DNA of 64,000 bases from Roseomonas alba (GCF_019430885.1 NZ_JAHYBZ010000002.1:496001-560000); one strand, 5' to 3'; counted from the stretch's first letter, positions 37,402 through 49,958 are shown. Notes: generated from the sequence alone by a model not told the origin. A program made the numbers and translations.

Positions 37402-38819
37402 CCCAGGATCGCGGCGACGGCGACCTGAGCCGCCGCCACCAGCGGGGCGGGGTAGAGGAAGAACAGCACGGTGAAGAGACCCGAGGCCGTCATGACGAAG
37501 GTCGTCGCCCCCGACCGCGCATCGAGCGCGCCGACGGGTTCGTCGAAGAACATCACCTTCACGATGCGCAGGTAGTAGAAGGCCGACACCACCGAGGACA
37601 GCACGCCGATGATGGCGAGCGTCCACAGGCCGGAATCGATCGCCGCCTTGAAGACGAAGAGCTTGCCGAAGAAGCCGGCGAGCGGCGGCACGCCGGCCAT
37701 GGAGAACATGAACACCGCCATCCACACCGCCATGCCGAGATCGGTCTTGGCAACGCCGGCGAGGTCGGAGACGCGCTCCACCGCCCTGCCCTGCCGGCGC
37801 ATCGCCACCAGCACGGCGAAGGCGCCGACATTCATCAGCAGGTAGATCGCCATGTAGACCAGCAGGCCACGCATGCCGGCCTCCGAGGCCGAGGCGAGAC
37901 CGACCAGCGCGTAGCCGACATGGCCGATCGAGGAATAGGCCATCAGGCGCTTGATGTTCTCCTGCCCGATCGCCGCGAAGGCGCCGAGCAGCATCGACAG
38001 CAGCGAGGTGACGATGATGACCTGCTGCCACTGCCCGGCGAGATCCCCGAAGGGCCCGCCCAGTACCCGGGCGAAGAGCGCGATCGCCGCCACCTTGGGC
38101 GCCGCGGCGAAGAAGGCCGTCACCGGCGTCGGCGCGCCTTCGTAGACGTCCGGTGTCCACATGTGGAAGGGCACGGCCGAGACCTTGAAGGCCAGACCCG
38201 CCATCACGAAGACCAGCCCCACCACCACACCGGCCGAGGCCTTGGCGGGATCGGACAGCGCATCCGCGATGCGGTCGAAATTGGTCGTACCCGAGAAGCC
38301 ATAGACCAGCGAGGAACCGTAGAGCAGCAGCCCCGAGGCCAGCGCACCGAGCACGAAGTACTTCAAGCCGGCCTCGGCGGACCGTTCGTTGTCCCGGTTG
38401 AAGGCAGCGACGACGTAGAGGCTGAGCGAGAGCAGCTCGAGCCCGATATAGAGCGACATCAGGTCGTTGGCCGAGACCATGACCATCATGCCGAGCGTCG
38501 CGAAGACCAGCAGCACCGGGTATTCGAAGCGGTCGAGCTTCTCATGCGCATTGTAGTCGAGCGACAGGGCGATGCCCGCCGCCGCGCCAAGCAGGATCAG
38601 CAGCCGTGTGAAGCGGGAAAAGGCGTCGGAGACGATCTGTCCGCCGAAGCCGGTTCCTTCCGGCGCGCCGAGCACCAGCACGGCGGTGAGCAGGAAAGCC
38701 CCGATCGCCGCCATGGAGCAGGCGTAATAGGTGTTGCGGCTGGGCAGCACGCCCACCCCGAGGATGGCGAGGCCGGACAATGCGAGGACCAGTTCCGGCA
38801 GCGCGAGGGTCCAGTTCAT
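37398..38819 (-). CDS. nuoN: NADH-quinone oxidoreductase subunit N
   Basis: This 473-residue antiporter-like membrane subunit of complex I has about 14 hydrophobic helices. Family segments include [17 protein letters not shown] with the conserved Glu of helix 5, the lysine-bearing [25 protein letters not shown], and [20 protein letters not shown]. It helps translocate protons across the inner membrane. The start at 38819 gives the conserved [16 protein letters not shown], four bases after nuoM. It is the last nuo gene and is coupled to birA. Confidence 0.97.
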   Translation of the reverse strand: MNWTLALPELVLALSGLAILGVGVLPSRNTYYACSMAAIGAFLLTAVLVLGAPEGTGFGGQIVSDAFSRFTRLLILLGAAAGIALSLDYNAHEKLDRFEYPVLLVFATLGMMVMVSANDLMSLYIGLELLSLSLYVVAAFNRDNERSAEAGLKYFVLGALASGLLLYGSSLVYGFSGTTNFDRIADALSDPAKASAGVVVGLVFVMAGLAFKVSAVPFHMWTPDVYEGAPTPVTAFFAAAPKVAAIALFARVLGGPFGDLAGQWQQVIIVTSLLSMLLGAFAAIGQENIKRLMAYSSIGHVGYALVGLASASEAGMRGLLVYMAIYLLMNVGAFAVLVAMRRQGRAVERVSDLAGVAKTDLGMAVWMAVFMFSMAGVPPLAGFFGKLFVFKAAIDSGLWTLAIIGVLSSVVSAFYYLRIVKVMFFDEPVGALDARSGATTFVMTASGLFTVLFFLYPAPLVAAAQVAVAAILG

Positions 38820-38823
38820 CGGA

Positions 38824-40335
38824 TCACATCCCCGCCAGGCGCGCAGCGCCGAGTGCAGCCTCATGCCGCGCCACCAGCGCGGTCACCGAGGCCTGGAAGA
38901 AGGACAGGAAGGACTGCGGCGCGACGCCCATCCAGATGGTCAGGATGATGAGCGGGGCGAAGACCAGCTTCTCCCGCGCCGACATGTCGAGCAGGCCCAT
39001 TAGGTCCTGCTTGGTCAGCTTGCCGAAGGCCACGCGGCGATAGAGGAAGAGCATGTAGGCCGCGCCCAGAATCATGCCGAAGGCCGCGCCGAAGGCGACC
39101 CAGGGGTTCACCTTCCACGCCGCCACGATCACCAGCAATTCACCCGGGAAGCCCGCGAGACCGGGCAGCGCGACCGAGGCCATGGTGAACAGCATGAACA
39201 CCACCGCATAGGCCGGCATGATCTTCGCGACCCCGCCATAGCGCGCGATCTCAAGCGAATGGACGCGGTCATAGAGCACGCCGACGCAGAGGAAGAGCGC
39301 GCCCGAGACGATGCCGTGGGAGAGCATCTGGAACAGCGCCCCCGACAGCCCCTGCACGTTGAAGGTGAAGATGCCGAGGGTGACGATGCCCATATGCGCG
39401 ACCGAGGAATAGGCGATCAGCTTCTTCATGTTCTCCTGAGCCAGCGCCACCAGCGAGGTGTAGACGACCGCGACGACGGACAGGACGTAGATGAAGGGCG
39501 CGAAATCGGCCGAGGCCTGCGGCAGCAGCGGCAGCGAGAAGCGCAGGAAGCCGTAGGCCCCCATCTTCAGCAGCACGCCCGCCAGGATCACCGACCCCGC
39601 CGTCGGCGCCTCGACGTGGGCATCCGGCAGCCAGGTGTGGAACGGCCACATCGGCACCTTCACGGCGAAGGAGGCGAAGAAGGCGAGGAAGATCCAGGTC
39701 TGCAGCGAGGGCGGGATGGCGTGGTCGAACAGTGCCGGGATGTCGGTGGTGCCGGCGCGGAACCACAGCAGCAGGATGGCCAGGAGCATCAGCACCGAGC
39801 CGAGGAAAGTGTAGAGGAAGAACTTGAAGGAGGCATAGACGCGCCGGCTGTGCCCCCAGACGCCGATGATGAGGAACATCGGGATCAGCACGCCTTCGAA
39901 GAAGACGTAGAAGACGACGAAGTCGAGGGCGCAGAACATGCCCACCATCATCGTCTCGAGCACCAGGAAGGCGACCATGTACTCCCGTACCCGCATCCGG
40001 ATGGAGTCCCAGGAGGCGAGGATGCAGAGCGGCGTCAGTAGGGTGGAGAGCAGGATGAACAGCACCGAAATGCCGTCCACGCCGACATGGTAGGTCACGC
40101 CGAACTCGGCCAGCCAGTCGAGTTGCTCGACGAACTGGAAGCCGGCATCGGCCTTGTCGAACTTGAACCAGAGGATCAGCGACAGGCCGAAGACGATCAG
40201 GCTGGTCCACAGCGCCGTCCAGCGCGCATTGGAGGCGACGACCTCCTCCTCACCTCGCTGGGTGAGGATGAAGGCCGCGCCCACCAGCGGCAGGAAGGTG
40301 AGCAGCGTCAGCAGCGGGAAGCCGGCGGCATTCAT
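38824..40335 (-). CDS. nuoM: NADH-quinone oxidoreductase subunit M
   Basis: This 503-residue antiporter-like subunit contains [17 protein letters not shown] with the helix-5 Glu, [25 protein letters not shown] with the pumping Lys, and [20 protein letters not shown]. It starts at the ATG at 40335, overlapping the nuoL stop by four bases. It forms one of three proton channels in the membrane arm of complex I. Confidence 0.97.
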   Translation of the reverse strand: MNAAGFPLLTLLTFLPLVGAAFILTQRGEEEVVASNARWTALWTSLIVFGLSLILWFKFDKADAGFQFVEQLDWLAEFGVTYHVGVDGISVLFILLSTLLTPLCILASWDSIRMRVREYMVAFLVLETMMVGMFCALDFVVFYVFFEGVLIPMFLIIGVWGHSRRVYASFKFFLYTFLGSVLMLLAILLLWFRAGTTDIPALFDHAIPPSLQTWIFLAFFASFAVKVPMWPFHTWLPDAHVEAPTAGSVILAGVLLKMGAYGFLRFSLPLLPQASADFAPFIYVLSVVAVVYTSLVALAQENMKKLIAYSSVAHMGIVTLGIFTFNVQGLSGALFQMLSHGIVSGALFLCVGVLYDRVHSLEIARYGGVAKIMPAYAVVFMLFTMASVALPGLAGFPGELLVIVAAWKVNPWVAFGAAFGMILGAAYMLFLYRRVAFGKLTKQDLMGLLDMSAREKLVFAPLIILTIWMGVAPQSFLSFFQASVTALVARHEAALGAARLAGM

Positions 40336-42248
40336 CGAACGGCTCCGAAGGCGAGCAGGGAGACGAAGACCGCGAGGCCCGCGATCATGGTGAAGGCATA
40401 GGAGGCGACGCGCCCGGTCTGCAGGCGCACCGCACCCTGGGCGACGTCCACGGCAAGCGAGGCCACGCCGTTCGGCACCCCATCGATCGCACCCGCATCG
40501 ACCTTCTGCCAGAGCATGCGCGCCAGTGCACGGGCCGGACGGACGAAGATCGCGTCATACAGCTCGTCGAAGTACCACTTGTTCAGCAGGAACAGGTAGA
40601 TAGGCCGGAAGGCCGAGGCGAGCTTCCCCGGGATCGAGGGGACGAACATGTACATGATGTAGGCCACCAGGATGCCCGACAACCCGACCACGGTCGGCGC
40701 CAGCGGAACCCATTCCGGCACCTCGTGCACGTCGTGCATGATGTGGTTGGCCGGACCGTTCACGATCGCGCCGTTCCAGAACGCCTGCCAGTCATGGCCA
40801 ATGAAGTAGGGCGCGAAGACCATACCTGCGAAGGTCGCGCCGAGGCCGAGCACCACCAGCGGCAGCACCATCACCGGCGGGCTTTCGTGGACATGCTCCA
40901 TGGTGTGGTGATCCGCGCGCGGTTCGCCATGGAAGGTCACGATGATTAGGCGCCAGGAGTAGAAGGCCGTCAGGAAGGCCGCGGCCATGCCGCAGAACCA
41001 GGCATACTTCCCGGTCCAGCCATGCGCGGCGAAGGCGGCCTCGATCATGAAGTCCTTCGAGTAGTAGCCGGCGAAGAGCGGCACGCCGGCGAGCGCAAGC
41101 GAGCCGATCCAGAACAGCGCGTAGGTGGCCGGGATCTTCTTCCAGATGCCGCCCATCTTGCGGATATCCTGCTCGTCCGACATCGCGTGGATGACCGAGC
41201 CGGCGCCGAGGAAGAGCAACGCCTTGAAGAAGGCGTGGGTGAAGAGGTGGAAGATCGCGCCCTGATAGGCCCCCACCCCGGCCGCAAAGAACATGTAGCC
41301 GAGCTGCGAGCAGGTCGAGTAGGCGATGACCCGCTTAATGTCGTTCTGCACGCAGCCGATCGTCGCGGCGAAGAGCGCGGTCGACGCCCCCACCACCGTC
41401 ACGATGGCCAGTGCGATCGGCGCATATTCGAAGACCGGCGACATGCGCGCGACGAGGAAGACGCCAGCGGTCACCATCGTCGCCGCATGGATCAGCGCTG
41501 AGACCGGCGTCGGGCCTTCCATCGCGTCCGGCAGCCAGGTGTGCAGGCCAAGCTGCGCCGACTTGCCGCAGGCGCCGAGGAAGAGCAGCACGCCGATGAC
41601 CTCATAGGCGGGGAAGCCAGCGAAGGTCGCCTCGCGATGCTGTTCGATCGACCCGAAGATGGTGTCGAATTCGACGGAGCCGAAGGTCCAGAAGGTCAGC
41701 GCCAGACCCAGCATGAAGAACAGGTCGCCGACGCGGTTCACGATGAAGGCCTTCATCGCCGCGTTGCAGGCGCTGTCCTTCTCGTACCAGAAGCCGATCA
41801 GCAGGTAGGAGGCGAGACCGACCCCTTCCCAGCCGAAGAAGAGCTGCACCAGGTTATCGGCCGTCACCAGCATGAGCATCATGAAGGTGAAGAGCGACAG
41901 GTAGCTGAAGAAGCGCGCCCGGCTCGGGTCGTGCGACATGTAGCCGACGCTGTAGATGTGGATCAGCGTGGAGATGAAGGTGACCATCCCCACCATGACC
42001 GCGGACAGCGTGTCGTAACGCAGCGCCCAGGACACCTCGAACCCGCCGACATCGACGAAGTTCATGATCTGGACAGTCTGCGGGGCGTGCCCGAAGGCGA
42101 CTTCGAAGAACAGCGTCACGCCGCAGAGGGCGGCGAGCACCATGCAGGTGATGGTGACGAGCTGGGCGGCCTTGTCGCCGATCCAGCGTCCGAAGAGCCC
42201 CGCGATGCTGGCACCCAGCAGCGGGAAGAAGACGGCGCCGACGAACAT
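40332..42248 (-). CDS. nuoL: NADH-quinone oxidoreductase subunit L
   Basis: This 638-residue protein is the largest antiporter-like subunit, carrying the long lateral helix at its C-terminus. It has FFGWEGVGLASYLLIGFWYEK with the conserved Glu, GKSAQLGLHTWLPDAMEGPTP with the key Lys, and QNDIKRVIAYSTCSQLGYMF. His-rich LPDAM and EHVHESPP segments are typical. It is spaced four bases from nuoK and overlaps nuoM, so the genes are translated in series. Confidence 0.97.
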   Translation of the reverse strand: MFVGAVFFPLLGASIAGLFGRWIGDKAAQLVTITCMVLAALCGVTLFFEVAFGHAPQTVQIMNFVDVGGFEVSWALRYDTLSAVMVGMVTFISTLIHIYSVGYMSHDPSRARFFSYLSLFTFMMLMLVTADNLVQLFFGWEGVGLASYLLIGFWYEKDSACNAAMKAFIVNRVGDLFFMLGLALTFWTFGSVEFDTIFGSIEQHREATFAGFPAYEVIGVLLFLGACGKSAQLGLHTWLPDAMEGPTPVSALIHAATMVTAGVFLVARMSPVFEYAPIALAIVTVVGASTALFAATIGCVQNDIKRVIAYSTCSQLGYMFFAAGVGAYQGAIFHLFTHAFFKALLFLGAGSVIHAMSDEQDIRKMGGIWKKIPATYALFWIGSLALAGVPLFAGYYSKDFMIEAAFAAHGWTGKYAWFCGMAAAFLTAFYSWRLIIVTFHGEPRADHHTMEHVHESPPVMVLPLVVLGLGATFAGMVFAPYFIGHDWQAFWNGAIVNGPANHIMHDVHEVPEWVPLAPTVVGLSGILVAYIMYMFVPSIPGKLASAFRPIYLFLLNKWYFDELYDAIFVRPARALARMLWQKVDAGAIDGVPNGVASLAVDVAQGAVRLQTGRVASYAFTMIAGLAVFVSLLAFGAVR

Positions 42249-42252
42249 CGCT

Positions 42253-42561
42253 TCAGCCCTTCAGGGTCGAGATATCCTCGACCTCGATGGTTCCGCGGTT
42301 GCGGAAGTAGATGACCAGGATGGCGAGGCCGATGGCTGCCTCGGCCGCCGCGACCGTCAGGATGAACATGGTGAAGACCTGCCCGGTCAGGTCCCCGAGC
42401 GCGGCCGAGAAGGCCACCATGTTGATGTTCACTGCGAGCAGGATGAGCTCGATCGACATCAGGATGATGATGACGTTCTTCCGGTTCAGGAAGATGCCGA
42501 ACACGCCCAGCACCAGCAGGATGGCGGAGACGGTCAGGAAATGTGCGAGAGAGACGGCCAT
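42253..42561 (-). CDS. nuoK: NADH-quinone oxidoreductase subunit K
   Basis: This 102-residue protein has three membrane helices. The conserved [16 protein letters not shown] contains the membrane-buried Glu, and a second buried Glu lies in [14 protein letters not shown]; both are needed for proton transfer. The start at 42561 gives [19 protein letters not shown], one base after nuoJ; an alternative start 18 bases upstream would overlap nuoJ. Confidence 0.97.
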   Translation of the reverse strand: MAVSLAHFLTVSAILLVLGVFGIFLNRKNVIIILMSIELILLAVNINMVAFSAALGDLTGQVFTMFILTVAAAEAAIGLAILVIYFRNRGTIEVEDISTLKG

Positions 42562-42562
42562 C

Positions 42563-43246
42563 TCAGTGATGCCCCCCATGGCCGTGGTGCTCGACCTCCT
42601 TGGGCTTCGCCTCCTCGGGCGAAGGCGGCCGAGCGATGCCGATCTCCTTCAGGCCGACGCCGAGCGGAATGCTGCGCAGCGAGACGGACCCCGACCGCGC
42701 GATCTGCTCGGCGACGTTCTGCCGCCGCGTACCTGGACGGTCGCGCAGCGTCAGCACGATCGCGCCGATCATCGCGACCAGCAGGATCAGCCCGCAGGCC
42801 TGGAAGAGGTAGATGTTGTCCGTATAGAGGATATTCCCCAGCGCCCGGGAATTGGTGAGATCCGCCGGCGTGGCGTTCAGCCGCAGCGTCGCCGCCTCCG
42901 GCGCGAAGCGCCAGGTGCCGAGCACCATGACCAGTTCGAGGAACAGGATGCCGCCGACCACCGCACCGAGCGGGGCGTATTTCTGGAAGCCCTCGCGCAG
43001 CTGCGTGAAGTCGATGTCGAGCATCATCACGACAAAGAGGAACAGCACCGCGACGGCGCCGACATAGACGATGACCAGGATCATCGCCAGGAACTCGGCA
43101 CCGGCCAGCAGGAACAGCCCTGCGGCGTTGAAGAAGGCCAGGATCAGGAACAGCACCGAATGCACGGGGTTCCGGGCGGTCACCACCATGACCGCCGAGG
43201 CGATCAGCACGGCGGCGAAGGCGTAGAAGGTGAGAGCGGCAATCAT
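42563..43246 (-). CDS. nuoJ: NADH-quinone oxidoreductase subunit J
   Basis: This 227-residue protein has five membrane helices in its first 170 residues, including the conserved [21 protein letters not shown] and [21 protein letters not shown] polar C-terminal tail ends in HHGHGGHH. The His-rich tail is longer than in E. coli NuoJ and may simply be disordered. It sits seven bases downstream of nuoI in the complex I operon. Confidence 0.96.
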   Translation of the reverse strand: MIAALTFYAFAAVLIASAVMVVTARNPVHSVLFLILAFFNAAGLFLLAGAEFLAMILVIVYVGAVAVLFLFVVMMLDIDFTQLREGFQKYAPLGAVVGGILFLELVMVLGTWRFAPEAATLRLNATPADLTNSRALGNILYTDNIYLFQACGLILLVAMIGAIVLTLRDRPGTRRQNVAEQIARSGSVSLRSIPLGVGLKEIGIARPPSPEEAKPKEVEHHGHGGHH

Positions 43247-43253
43247 GGCGCGG

Positions 43254-43742
43254 TCACCGGTAGGGCGCGTCGAGGCGCAGCCGCTCGGCGAGCATCGGCT
43301 CCCAGCGGTCGCCGTTATCGAGGAGCTTTTCCTTGGTGTAGATCAGCTCGGCCCGCGTCTCGGCGGCGAATTCCATGTTCGGACCCTCGACGATCGCATC
43401 GACCGGGCAGGCCTCCTCGCAGAGGCCGCAATAGATGCACTTCGTCATGTCGATGTCGTAGCGCGTGGTGCGACGGGACCCGTCCTCACGCGGCTCGGCC
43501 TCGATGGTGATGGCCATGGCGGGGCAGACGGCCTCGCACAGCTTGCAGGCGATGCAGCGTTCCTCGCCGTTCGGATAGCGGCGCAGCGCGTGCTCACCCT
43601 TGAAGCGCGGGCCCAGCGGGCCGCGTTCATACGGGTAGTTCAGCGTCGCCTTCTTCTTGAAGAAGTATTTCAGCGTCAGCGCCATCCCCGAGACGAGCTC
43701 GGTGAGCAGCAGGCTGCGCGCGACGCGGTCGAGAGTGGCCAT
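43254..43742 (-). CDS. nuoI: NADH-quinone oxidoreductase subunit I (two [4Fe-4S] ferredoxin motifs)
   Basis: This 162-residue peripheral-arm subunit has two tetranuclear cluster motifs, [16 protein letters not shown] and [16 protein letters not shown], corresponding to clusters N6a and N6b. It passes electrons toward NuoB. The N-terminal segment [22 protein letters not shown] lies against the membrane. It is located 13 bases after nuoH. Confidence 0.98.
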   Translation of the reverse strand: MATLDRVARSLLLTELVSGMALTLKYFFKKKATLNYPYERGPLGPRFKGEHALRRYPNGEERCIACKLCEAVCPAMAITIEAEPREDGSRRTTRYDIDMTKCIYCGLCEEACPVDAIVEGPNMEFAAETRAELIYTKEKLLDNGDRWEPMLAERLRLDAPYR

Positions 43743-43755
43743 GATCAGGACCCCA

Positions 43756-44769
43756 TCAAGCCGGCAGCCAGCCGGCGAGCTTCAGCACCAGCGCCGTCAG
43801 CACGAGCCACACCAGGCTGAACGGCAGGAACACCTTCCACCCCAGCCGCATGAGCTGGTCGTAGCGGAAGCGTGGGAAGGTCGCGCGCACCCAAATGAAG
43901 GTGAAGAGGCAGACGCAGATCTTCAGGACGAACCAGATCGGCCCCGGCACCCAGTTCAGCGGCGCGATGTCGAGCGGCGGCAGCCAGCCGCCCAGGAACA
44001 GGATCGTCGTCAGCGACGACATCAGGATCATGTTCGCGTATTCGCCGAGGAAGAACAGCGCGAAGGACATCGAGCTGTATTCGACGAAGAAGCCCGCCAC
44101 GAGCTCGGACTCGCCTTCCGGCAGGTCGAAGGGCGCGCGGTTGGTCTCGGCCAGCGTCGAGATGAAGAAGATGATGAACATCGGGAACAGCGGGATGGCG
44201 AACCACACCGTCTGCTGCGCCCGCACGATGTCCGACAGGTTCTGCGATCCGACGCAGAGGATGACGGTGACGATCACGAAGCCCATCGAGACTTCGTAGG
44301 ACACCATCTGCGCCGCCGAGCGCAGCGCGCCGAGGAAGGCGTATTTCGAGTTCGACGCCCAGCCCGCGATGATGACGCCATAGACGCCGAGCGAGCTGAT
44401 CGCGAAGAGATACAGGATGCCAACATTGATGTCGGCGATCGCCCAGCCGTCATTCACCGGGATGACCGCCCAGGCCAGCATCGCCAGCGTGAAGGTCAGC
44501 ATCGGCGCGAGGATGAAGAGCACCTTGTTCGCGCCCGTGGGCACGATGGTTTCCTTCATCAGCATCTTGATCGCGTCGGCGAAGGGCTGCAGCAGGCCGA
44601 AGGGACCGACGACGTTCGGCCCCTTTCGCATCTGCATCGCCGCCATCACCTTGCGCTCGGCATAGGTGAGGTAGGCGACGCCGATCAGCAGCGGCACCAG
44701 CAGCGCCAGCGCCTTCACCACGGTCAGGACCAGGATCCCGATCGGATGGTTGAAGAAGAAATCGACCAT
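43756..44769 (-). CDS. nuoH: NADH-quinone oxidoreductase subunit H
   Basis: This 337-residue subunit has eight membrane helices and forms the quinone chamber. The hallmarks [23 protein letters not shown] and [21 protein letters not shown], with its run of acidic residues, are present. The ATG at 44769 gives the family N-terminus [15 protein letters not shown], four bases after the nuoG stop; longer in-frame starts lie inside nuoG. Confidence 0.97.
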   Translation of the reverse strand: MVDFFFNHPIGILVLTVVKALALLVPLLIGVAYLTYAERKVMAAMQMRKGPNVVGPFGLLQPFADAIKMLMKETIVPTGANKVLFILAPMLTFTLAMLAWAVIPVNDGWAIADINVGILYLFAISSLGVYGVIIAGWASNSKYAFLGALRSAAQMVSYEVSMGFVIVTVILCVGSQNLSDIVRAQQTVWFAIPLFPMFIIFFISTLAETNRAPFDLPEGESELVAGFFVEYSSMSFALFFLGEYANMILMSSLTTILFLGGWLPPLDIAPLNWVPGPIWFVLKICVCLFTFIWVRATFPRFRYDQLMRLGWKVFLPFSLVWLVLTALVLKLAGWLPA

Positions 44770-44773
44770 CACG

Positions 44774-46807
44774 TCACTCCGCCGCCAGGGCCGGCGCCGG
44801 CCCGTAGATTGCGGCACATTCCGCCATCACATCCGAGGCCCGGCTGATGACATCGGCCTGGTGATAGACCGGCAGCGGCAGCACGAAGGGCACACCGGAC
44901 ACCGACCCGCCGGCCGGACCCGCCATGTCGGCGCATCCCGCCCGCTGGACTTCGCCCACCCGGCCGAAAACCGGGCTCGCAGCCGCCAGTGCCGCGCGGA
45001 TCGCCGCGGTATCGTCATAGGGCAGCGTCTTGCCCACGCCCTCGCTGAAGGCGCGGATGATGCGCCAGTCTTCCTTCGCCTCGCCGGGCGGGAAGACCGC
45101 GAGACGCCCCCGCTGCGCGCGGCCCTCGGTATTGACCCAGGTCGCTTCCTTCTCGGTGTAGGCCGCGCCGGGCAGGATCACATCCGCCCGGCCCGCCATC
45201 GCATCACCGTGATGGCCCTGGTAGATCACGAAGGTGTCCGCCCCGATGCGCGCCGGATCGAAGCCGTCCGCGTTCAGCAGCCACAGCGCGTCGACCCCGC
45301 CGCCGAGCATGGCGGCCTGGTCCTTGCCGCCCTGCCCCGGCACGAAGCCGAGTTCCAGCGCCCCGACCTGCCCGCCGAACAGATGCAGCAGGTTGAAGCC
45401 GTGCCAGTCGGGCTTCAGCGCGCCGACCTCGGCCGCCAGGGCCCAGGAAACGGCCAGCACCGCGGCGCCATCCGGCCGCGACAGCGCGCCGCGGCCCAGG
45501 ATGATCATCGGCTTCTCAGCGCCCTTCAGCGTCTCTGCGAAGGCGCTCATCGCGGCAGGCCCATCGCCGAGATACGTCGCCGGATAGGTCAGATCGACCC
45601 CGCGCGGCCCGACGAAGCCCACCTTGAACTTGCCCTGCGTCCAGCGCTTGCGGATGCGGGCGTTCAGCACCGGCGCCTCGCGGCGGACATCGCTGCCGAT
45701 GATCAGCAGCGCATCCGCCTCATCGATGCCGGCGATGGTCGTGTTGAAGCGGTAGAAGTCGGGGCGCGAGGCATCGATCGTCGCGAAATCGTCGCGGCAG
45801 TCGAGGTTTGTCGACCCGTAGGCCGCCATCAGATCCTTCAGCGCCAGCGTGCTCTCGGCATCCGCCAGCGCGCCGGCGACCGCACCGATGCGATCGCCGG
45901 ACAGCCCTGACAGCTTCGCCGCGATAGCCGAGAACGCCTCGGGCCAGGTCGCCGCGACCAGCTTGCCGTCCTTGCGCACCCAGGGGCGATCGAGCCGCCG
46001 CCGCTTCAGCCCATCGAAGGAGAAGCGGCCGCGATCGGCCATCCACTCCTCATTTACCGCCTCGTTCACGCGGGGGATGATGCGAAGCACCTCCGGCCCG
46101 CGGGCATCAACGCGAATGTTGCAGCCGACCGCGTCCAGCACGTCGATGCTGTCAGTCTTCTTCAGCTCCCAGGGCCGCGAGACGAAGGCATAGGGCCGCG
46201 AGGTCAGCGCGCCGACCGGGCAGATGTCGATCAAATTGCCCGACAGTTCGGAGGTCAGCGCCTTCTCGACATAGGTGCCGATCTCGAGATTCTCGCCGCG
46301 ATTGGTGCCGCCCAACTCCGCGGTGCCGGCGACTTCGGCCGAGAAGCGGACGCAGCGCGTGCACTGGATGCAGCGCGTCATCACCGTCTTCACCAGTGGG
46401 CCGATATTCTTGTCCTTCACCGCCCGCTTGGCTTCCGTGTAGCGGGAGCCATCGGCGCCGAAGGCATAGGCCTGGTCCTGCAGGTCGCACTCGCCGCCCT
46501 GATCGCAGATCGGGCAATCGAGCGGATGGTTGATCAGCAGGAATTCCATGACGTTGCGCCGGGCCTGGCGGACCACGGCGCTGTCGGTGAAGACCTTCAT
46601 GCCGTCATTGACCGGATAGGCGCAGGACGCGACCGGCTTCGGCGCCTTCTCCACCTCGACCAGGCACATGCGGCAATTGCCCGCGACGGACAGCCGCTCA
46701 TGGTAGCAGAAGCGCGGGATCTCCTTCCCTGCCGCCTCGCAGGCCTGCAAGACGGAAGCCCCGTTCGGGACCTCCACTTCGATGCCGTCGACCGTGACCT
46801 TTGCCAT
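44774..46807 (-). CDS. nuoG: NADH-quinone oxidoreductase subunit G
   Basis: This 677-residue large subunit begins at [18 protein letters not shown]. Its N-terminal domain binds a 2Fe-2S cluster ([15 protein letters not shown] plus a later Cys in VASCAYPV). A His-Cys motif follows in [20 protein letters not shown], and a tetranuclear motif in [10 protein letters not shown]. The remainder is the degenerate molybdopterin-oxidoreductase fold found in NuoG, with no sign of a bound cofactor. It carries electrons from NuoF/E to NuoI. Confidence 0.97.
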   Translation of the reverse strand: MAKVTVDGIEVEVPNGASVLQACEAAGKEIPRFCYHERLSVAGNCRMCLVEVEKAPKPVASCAYPVNDGMKVFTDSAVVRQARRNVMEFLLINHPLDCPICDQGGECDLQDQAYAFGADGSRYTEAKRAVKDKNIGPLVKTVMTRCIQCTRCVRFSAEVAGTAELGGTNRGENLEIGTYVEKALTSELSGNLIDICPVGALTSRPYAFVSRPWELKKTDSIDVLDAVGCNIRVDARGPEVLRIIPRVNEAVNEEWMADRGRFSFDGLKRRRLDRPWVRKDGKLVAATWPEAFSAIAAKLSGLSGDRIGAVAGALADAESTLALKDLMAAYGSTNLDCRDDFATIDASRPDFYRFNTTIAGIDEADALLIIGSDVRREAPVLNARIRKRWTQGKFKVGFVGPRGVDLTYPATYLGDGPAAMSAFAETLKGAEKPMIILGRGALSRPDGAAVLAVSWALAAEVGALKPDWHGFNLLHLFGGQVGALELGFVPGQGGKDQAAMLGGGVDALWLLNADGFDPARIGADTFVIYQGHHGDAMAGRADVILPGAAYTEKEATWVNTEGRAQRGRLAVFPPGEAKEDWRIIRAFSEGVGKTLPYDDTAAIRAALAAASPVFGRVGEVQRAGCADMAGPAGGSVSGVPFVLPLPVYHQADVISRASDVMAECAAIYGPAPALAAE

Positions 46808-46812
46808 CGCGC

Positions 46813-48108
46813 TTACTCCGCGGCCATCGGCATGGTGCGCGCCTTGTACTGCCGGATGCGTTCTTCCATCACGGGGCGGAAATGCCGGATCAGCCCCTGA
46901 ACCGGCCACACGCCGCCATCGGCGAGGGCACATATCGTATGCCCTTCGATGCGTCGCGTGACGTTCTCGAGGAGGTCGATCTCCTCGATCTCCGCATTGC
47001 CCTCGACCATGCGGTTCATCAGGCGCATCTGCCAGCCCATGCCTTCGCGGCAGGGCGTGCACTGGCCGCAGCTCTCATGCTTGTAGAAGGCCGCGAGCCG
47101 GGCGATCGCCTTGATGATGTCGGTGGACTTGTCCATCACGATCACCGCCGCCGTGCCGAGGCCCGACTTGTGCTCGCGCAGTGCGTCGAAATCCATCAGC
47201 ACGTCGTCGCAGATCGACTTCGGCAGCAGCGGTGTGGACGATCCACCCGGGATGACGCAGAGCAGGTTATCCCACCCACCCCGCACGCCGCCGGCATGGC
47301 GCTCGATGAGCTCCCGCATCGGGATGCTCATCTCCTCCTCCACATTGCAGGGCTTGTTCACATGGCCCTGGATGCAGAAAAGCTTGGTGCCGGAATTCTT
47401 CGGCCGGCCGAAGCTGCTGAACCACGACGCGCCGCGGCGCAGGATCGTCGGGACCACCGCGATCGTCTCGACGTTGTTCACCGTGCTCGGGCAGCCATAG
47501 AGGCCGACGGCGGCGGGGAACGGCGGCTTCAGCCGCGGCATGCCCTTCTTGCCTTCGAGGCTCTCGATCAGCGCCGTCTCTTCGCCGCAGATATAGGCCC
47601 CTGCCCCGCGATGCAGGTACAGGTCGAAATCCCAGCCCGACCCGGCCGCGTTCTTGCCGAGCAGCCCCGCCTCATAGGCCTCGTCGATCGCGGCCTGCAG
47701 CGTGACGCTCTCGTTGTAGAACTCGCCGCGGATGTAGATGTAGGCCGCATGCGCGCCCATGCCGAAGGCCGCCAGCAGGCAGCCCTCGATCAGCGTGTGC
47801 GGATCGTGGCGGACGATGTCGCGATCCTTGCAGGTGCCAGGCTCGGATTCGTCGCAATTCACCACCAGGTAGGACGGACGCCCATCCGACTGCTTCGGCA
47901 TGAAGGACCACTTCATGCCGGTCGGGAAACCCGCGCCGCCGCGGCCGCGCAGGCCGGACTGCTTCATCTCCTCGACGATCCAGTCACGGCCCTTAGCGAT
48001 GATGCCCGCCGTGCCGTCCCAGTTGCCGCGCTTGCGCGCCGCTTCCAGGTTCCACGGCTGCGCCCCGTAGAGGTTAGTGAAGATGCGATCCTTGTCGGAC
48101 AGAGCCAT
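46813..48108 (-). CDS. nuoF: NADH-quinone oxidoreductase subunit F (NADH/FMN binding)
   Basis: This 431-residue subunit carries the NADH/FMN site: [20 protein letters not shown] near residue 55 and [21 protein letters not shown] near 180. The N3 cluster motif is [15 protein letters not shown] near 350. It is where NADH is oxidised. It lies five bases upstream of nuoG and three downstream of nuoE. Confidence 0.98.
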   Translation of the reverse strand: MALSDKDRIFTNLYGAQPWNLEAARKRGNWDGTAGIIAKGRDWIVEEMKQSGLRGRGGAGFPTGMKWSFMPKQSDGRPSYLVVNCDESEPGTCKDRDIVRHDPHTLIEGCLLAAFGMGAHAAYIYIRGEFYNESVTLQAAIDEAYEAGLLGKNAAGSGWDFDLYLHRGAGAYICGEETALIESLEGKKGMPRLKPPFPAAVGLYGCPSTVNNVETIAVVPTILRRGASWFSSFGRPKNSGTKLFCIQGHVNKPCNVEEEMSIPMRELIERHAGGVRGGWDNLLCVIPGGSSTPLLPKSICDDVLMDFDALREHKSGLGTAAVIVMDKSTDIIKAIARLAAFYKHESCGQCTPCREGMGWQMRLMNRMVEGNAEIEEIDLLENVTRRIEGHTICALADGGVWPVQGLIRHFRPVMEERIRQYKARTMPMAAE

Positions 48109-48111
48109 CGC

Positions 48112-48735
48112 TTATTCCCCCGCCCCCGGCATATCCGTCAGCACGAGTGGCCCGCCTTCCGGCGCGCTGTTCAGCCGCCCGATGGTGCTGCCCGGCGTCG
48201 GACGCTCGCCGCGCTTCAGGGCCTCGATGAGCGCCTTGGTGCGCTCATAGTCGAGGTCCTCATAGAAATCGTCGTCCACGCACAGGATCGGCGCGTTCAC
48301 GCAGGCGCCGAGGCATTCCACCTCGGTCATGGTGAACATCCCGTCCTCGCTGGTCTCACCGTAATGCTTCACGCCGGCATGGTCCTGGCACGCGCGCAGC
48401 ACCTCGTCGGAGCCGCGCAGCCAGCACGGCGTCGTGCCGCACACCTGCAGGTGGTACTTGCCCACCGGCTTGGTGTTGAACATGAAGTAGAAGGTCGCGA
48501 CCTCATAGACGCGGATGGGCGGCATGCCGAGCCGCTCGGCCACCGCATCCATCCCGATCCGCGGCACCCAGCCGCTGTCGGTCTGCCGCTTCATCTGCTT
48601 CTGCACGACATAGAGCAGCGGGATCACCGCGCTCGCCTGCTTCCCTTCCGGATAGCGCGCGACGATCTTCGCGATCTGCGCCTCGCTCTCCGCATCGAAG
48701 GCGAAGCTCGTCGGTTCCTCGTGATGAACGCTCAC
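48112..48735 (-). CDS. nuoE: NADH-quinone oxidoreductase subunit E
   Basis: This 207-residue thioredoxin-like subunit has the four Cys residues of the N1a 2Fe-2S cluster in [11 protein letters not shown] and [12 protein letters not shown]. It pairs with NuoF. The GTG at 48735 overlaps the nuoD stop as GTGA and starts [17 protein letters not shown] longer frame is open upstream but lies inside nuoD. The C-terminal extension after residue about 165 is variable among alphaproteobacteria. Confidence 0.96.
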   Translation of the reverse strand: MSVHHEEPTSFAFDAESEAQIAKIVARYPEGKQASAVIPLLYVVQKQMKRQTDSGWVPRIGMDAVAERLGMPPIRVYEVATFYFMFNTKPVGKYHLQVCGTTPCWLRGSDEVLRACQDHAGVKHYGETSEDGMFTMTEVECLGACVNAPILCVDDDFYEDLDYERTKALIEALKRGERPTPGSTIGRLNSAPEGGPLVLTDMPGAGE

Positions 48736-49958
48736 CGGTCGATCTCCCCGAACACCACGTCGAGCGAACCGATGATCGCCACGGCGTCGGCCAGCATATG
48801 CCCCTTGGACAGCAGCTCCATCGCCTGGAGATGCGCGAAGGCCGGCGAGCGGATCTTGCAGCGATAAGGCCGATTGGACCCGTCCGCCACCAGATAGACG
48901 CCGAACTCGCCCTTGGGCGCTTCCGTGACGGTGTAGGTCGACCCCGCCGGCACGTGATAGCCCTCGGTAAAGAGCTTGAAGTGATGGATCAGCGCTTCCA
49001 TCGAGCGCTTCATCTCGCCGCGCTTCGGCGGCGTGATCTTGTGGTCCTGAGTCTTCACCGGGCCGGGCTTCATCTGCGCCAGGCACTGATGGATGATCTT
49101 CAGGCTCTCCCGCATCTCGAGCACGCGCACGAGGTAGCGGTCGTAGCAGTCGCCGCGCGTGCCGACCGGCACCTCGAACTCCATGCGGTCGTACACGTCA
49201 TAGGGCTGCGACTTGCGCAAATCCCACCCGCAGCCCGAGGCGCGCAGGCAGGGCCCCGAGAAGCCCCACTCGATCGCCTGCTCCGGCGAGATGATGCCGA
49301 TATCGACCGTGCGCTGCTTGAAGATGCGGTTCTCGGTGACCAGGCGTTCCATGTCGTCGATGAAGGCCGGGAACTTGTTGGCCCAGTCGGCGATGTGCTT
49401 CTCCATCCCCGCCGGCAGGTCCTTCGCCACGCCGCCGGGACGGAAGTAGTTCGCATGGTAGTGGCTGCCCGACACCTGCTCGTAGAACTCAAGCAGCGTC
49501 TCGCGCTGCTCGAAGCCCCAAAGCGCCGGGGTGATGCCGCCGCAATCCATCACATAGGTCGTGATGTTCAGCAGGTGGTTCAGCAGGCGCGAGATCTCGG
49601 CGAAGAGCACGCGGATATACTGCGCGCGTTCCGGCACCTCGATGCCCAGCAAGCGCTCCGTCGCGATGGCGAAGGAATGCTCCATGCTCATCGGCGCGAC
49701 GTAGTCCAGGCGGTCGAAGTACGGCAGCGCCTGGATATAGGTCTTGTGCTCGATCAGCTTCTCGGTGCCGCGATGCAGCAGGCCGACATGCGGATCGGCG
49801 CGCTCCACCACCTCGCCCTTCATCTCCAGCACCAGGCGCAGCACGCCATGGGCCGCGGGATGCTGCGGGCCGAAATTGATGGTGTGGCTGTCGCCTTCGA
49901 GCGTACGCGTGACCGTCTCGGCCGGAGCCTCGCCGATCTGCAGGGGCTGCGTGCTCAT
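48732..49958 (-). CDS. nuoD: NADH-quinone oxidoreductase subunit D
   Basis: This 408-residue 49-kDa-type subunit has [19 protein letters not shown] and [15 protein letters not shown] near the N-terminus, whose His contacts the quinone headgroup, and [18 protein letters not shown] in the middle. The conserved C-terminus reads [10 protein letters not shown]. It is separate from NuoC, unlike the fused NuoCD of enterobacteria. Its ATG overlaps the nuoC stop by four bases. Confidence 0.98.
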   Translation of the reverse strand: MSTQPLQIGEAPAETVTRTLEGDSHTINFGPQHPAAHGVLRLVLEMKGEVVERADPHVGLLHRGTEKLIEHKTYIQALPYFDRLDYVAPMSMEHSFAIATERLLGIEVPERAQYIRVLFAEISRLLNHLLNITTYVMDCGGITPALWGFEQRETLLEFYEQVSGSHYHANYFRPGGVAKDLPAGMEKHIADWANKFPAFIDDMERLVTENRIFKQRTVDIGIISPEQAIEWGFSGPCLRASGCGWDLRKSQPYDVYDRMEFEVPVGTRGDCYDRYLVRVLEMRESLKIIHQCLAQMKPGPVKTQDHKITPPKRGEMKRSMEALIHHFKLFTEGYHVPAGSTYTVTEAPKGEFGVYLVADGSNRPYRCKIRSPAFAHLQAMELLSKGHMLADAVAIIGSLDVVFGEIDR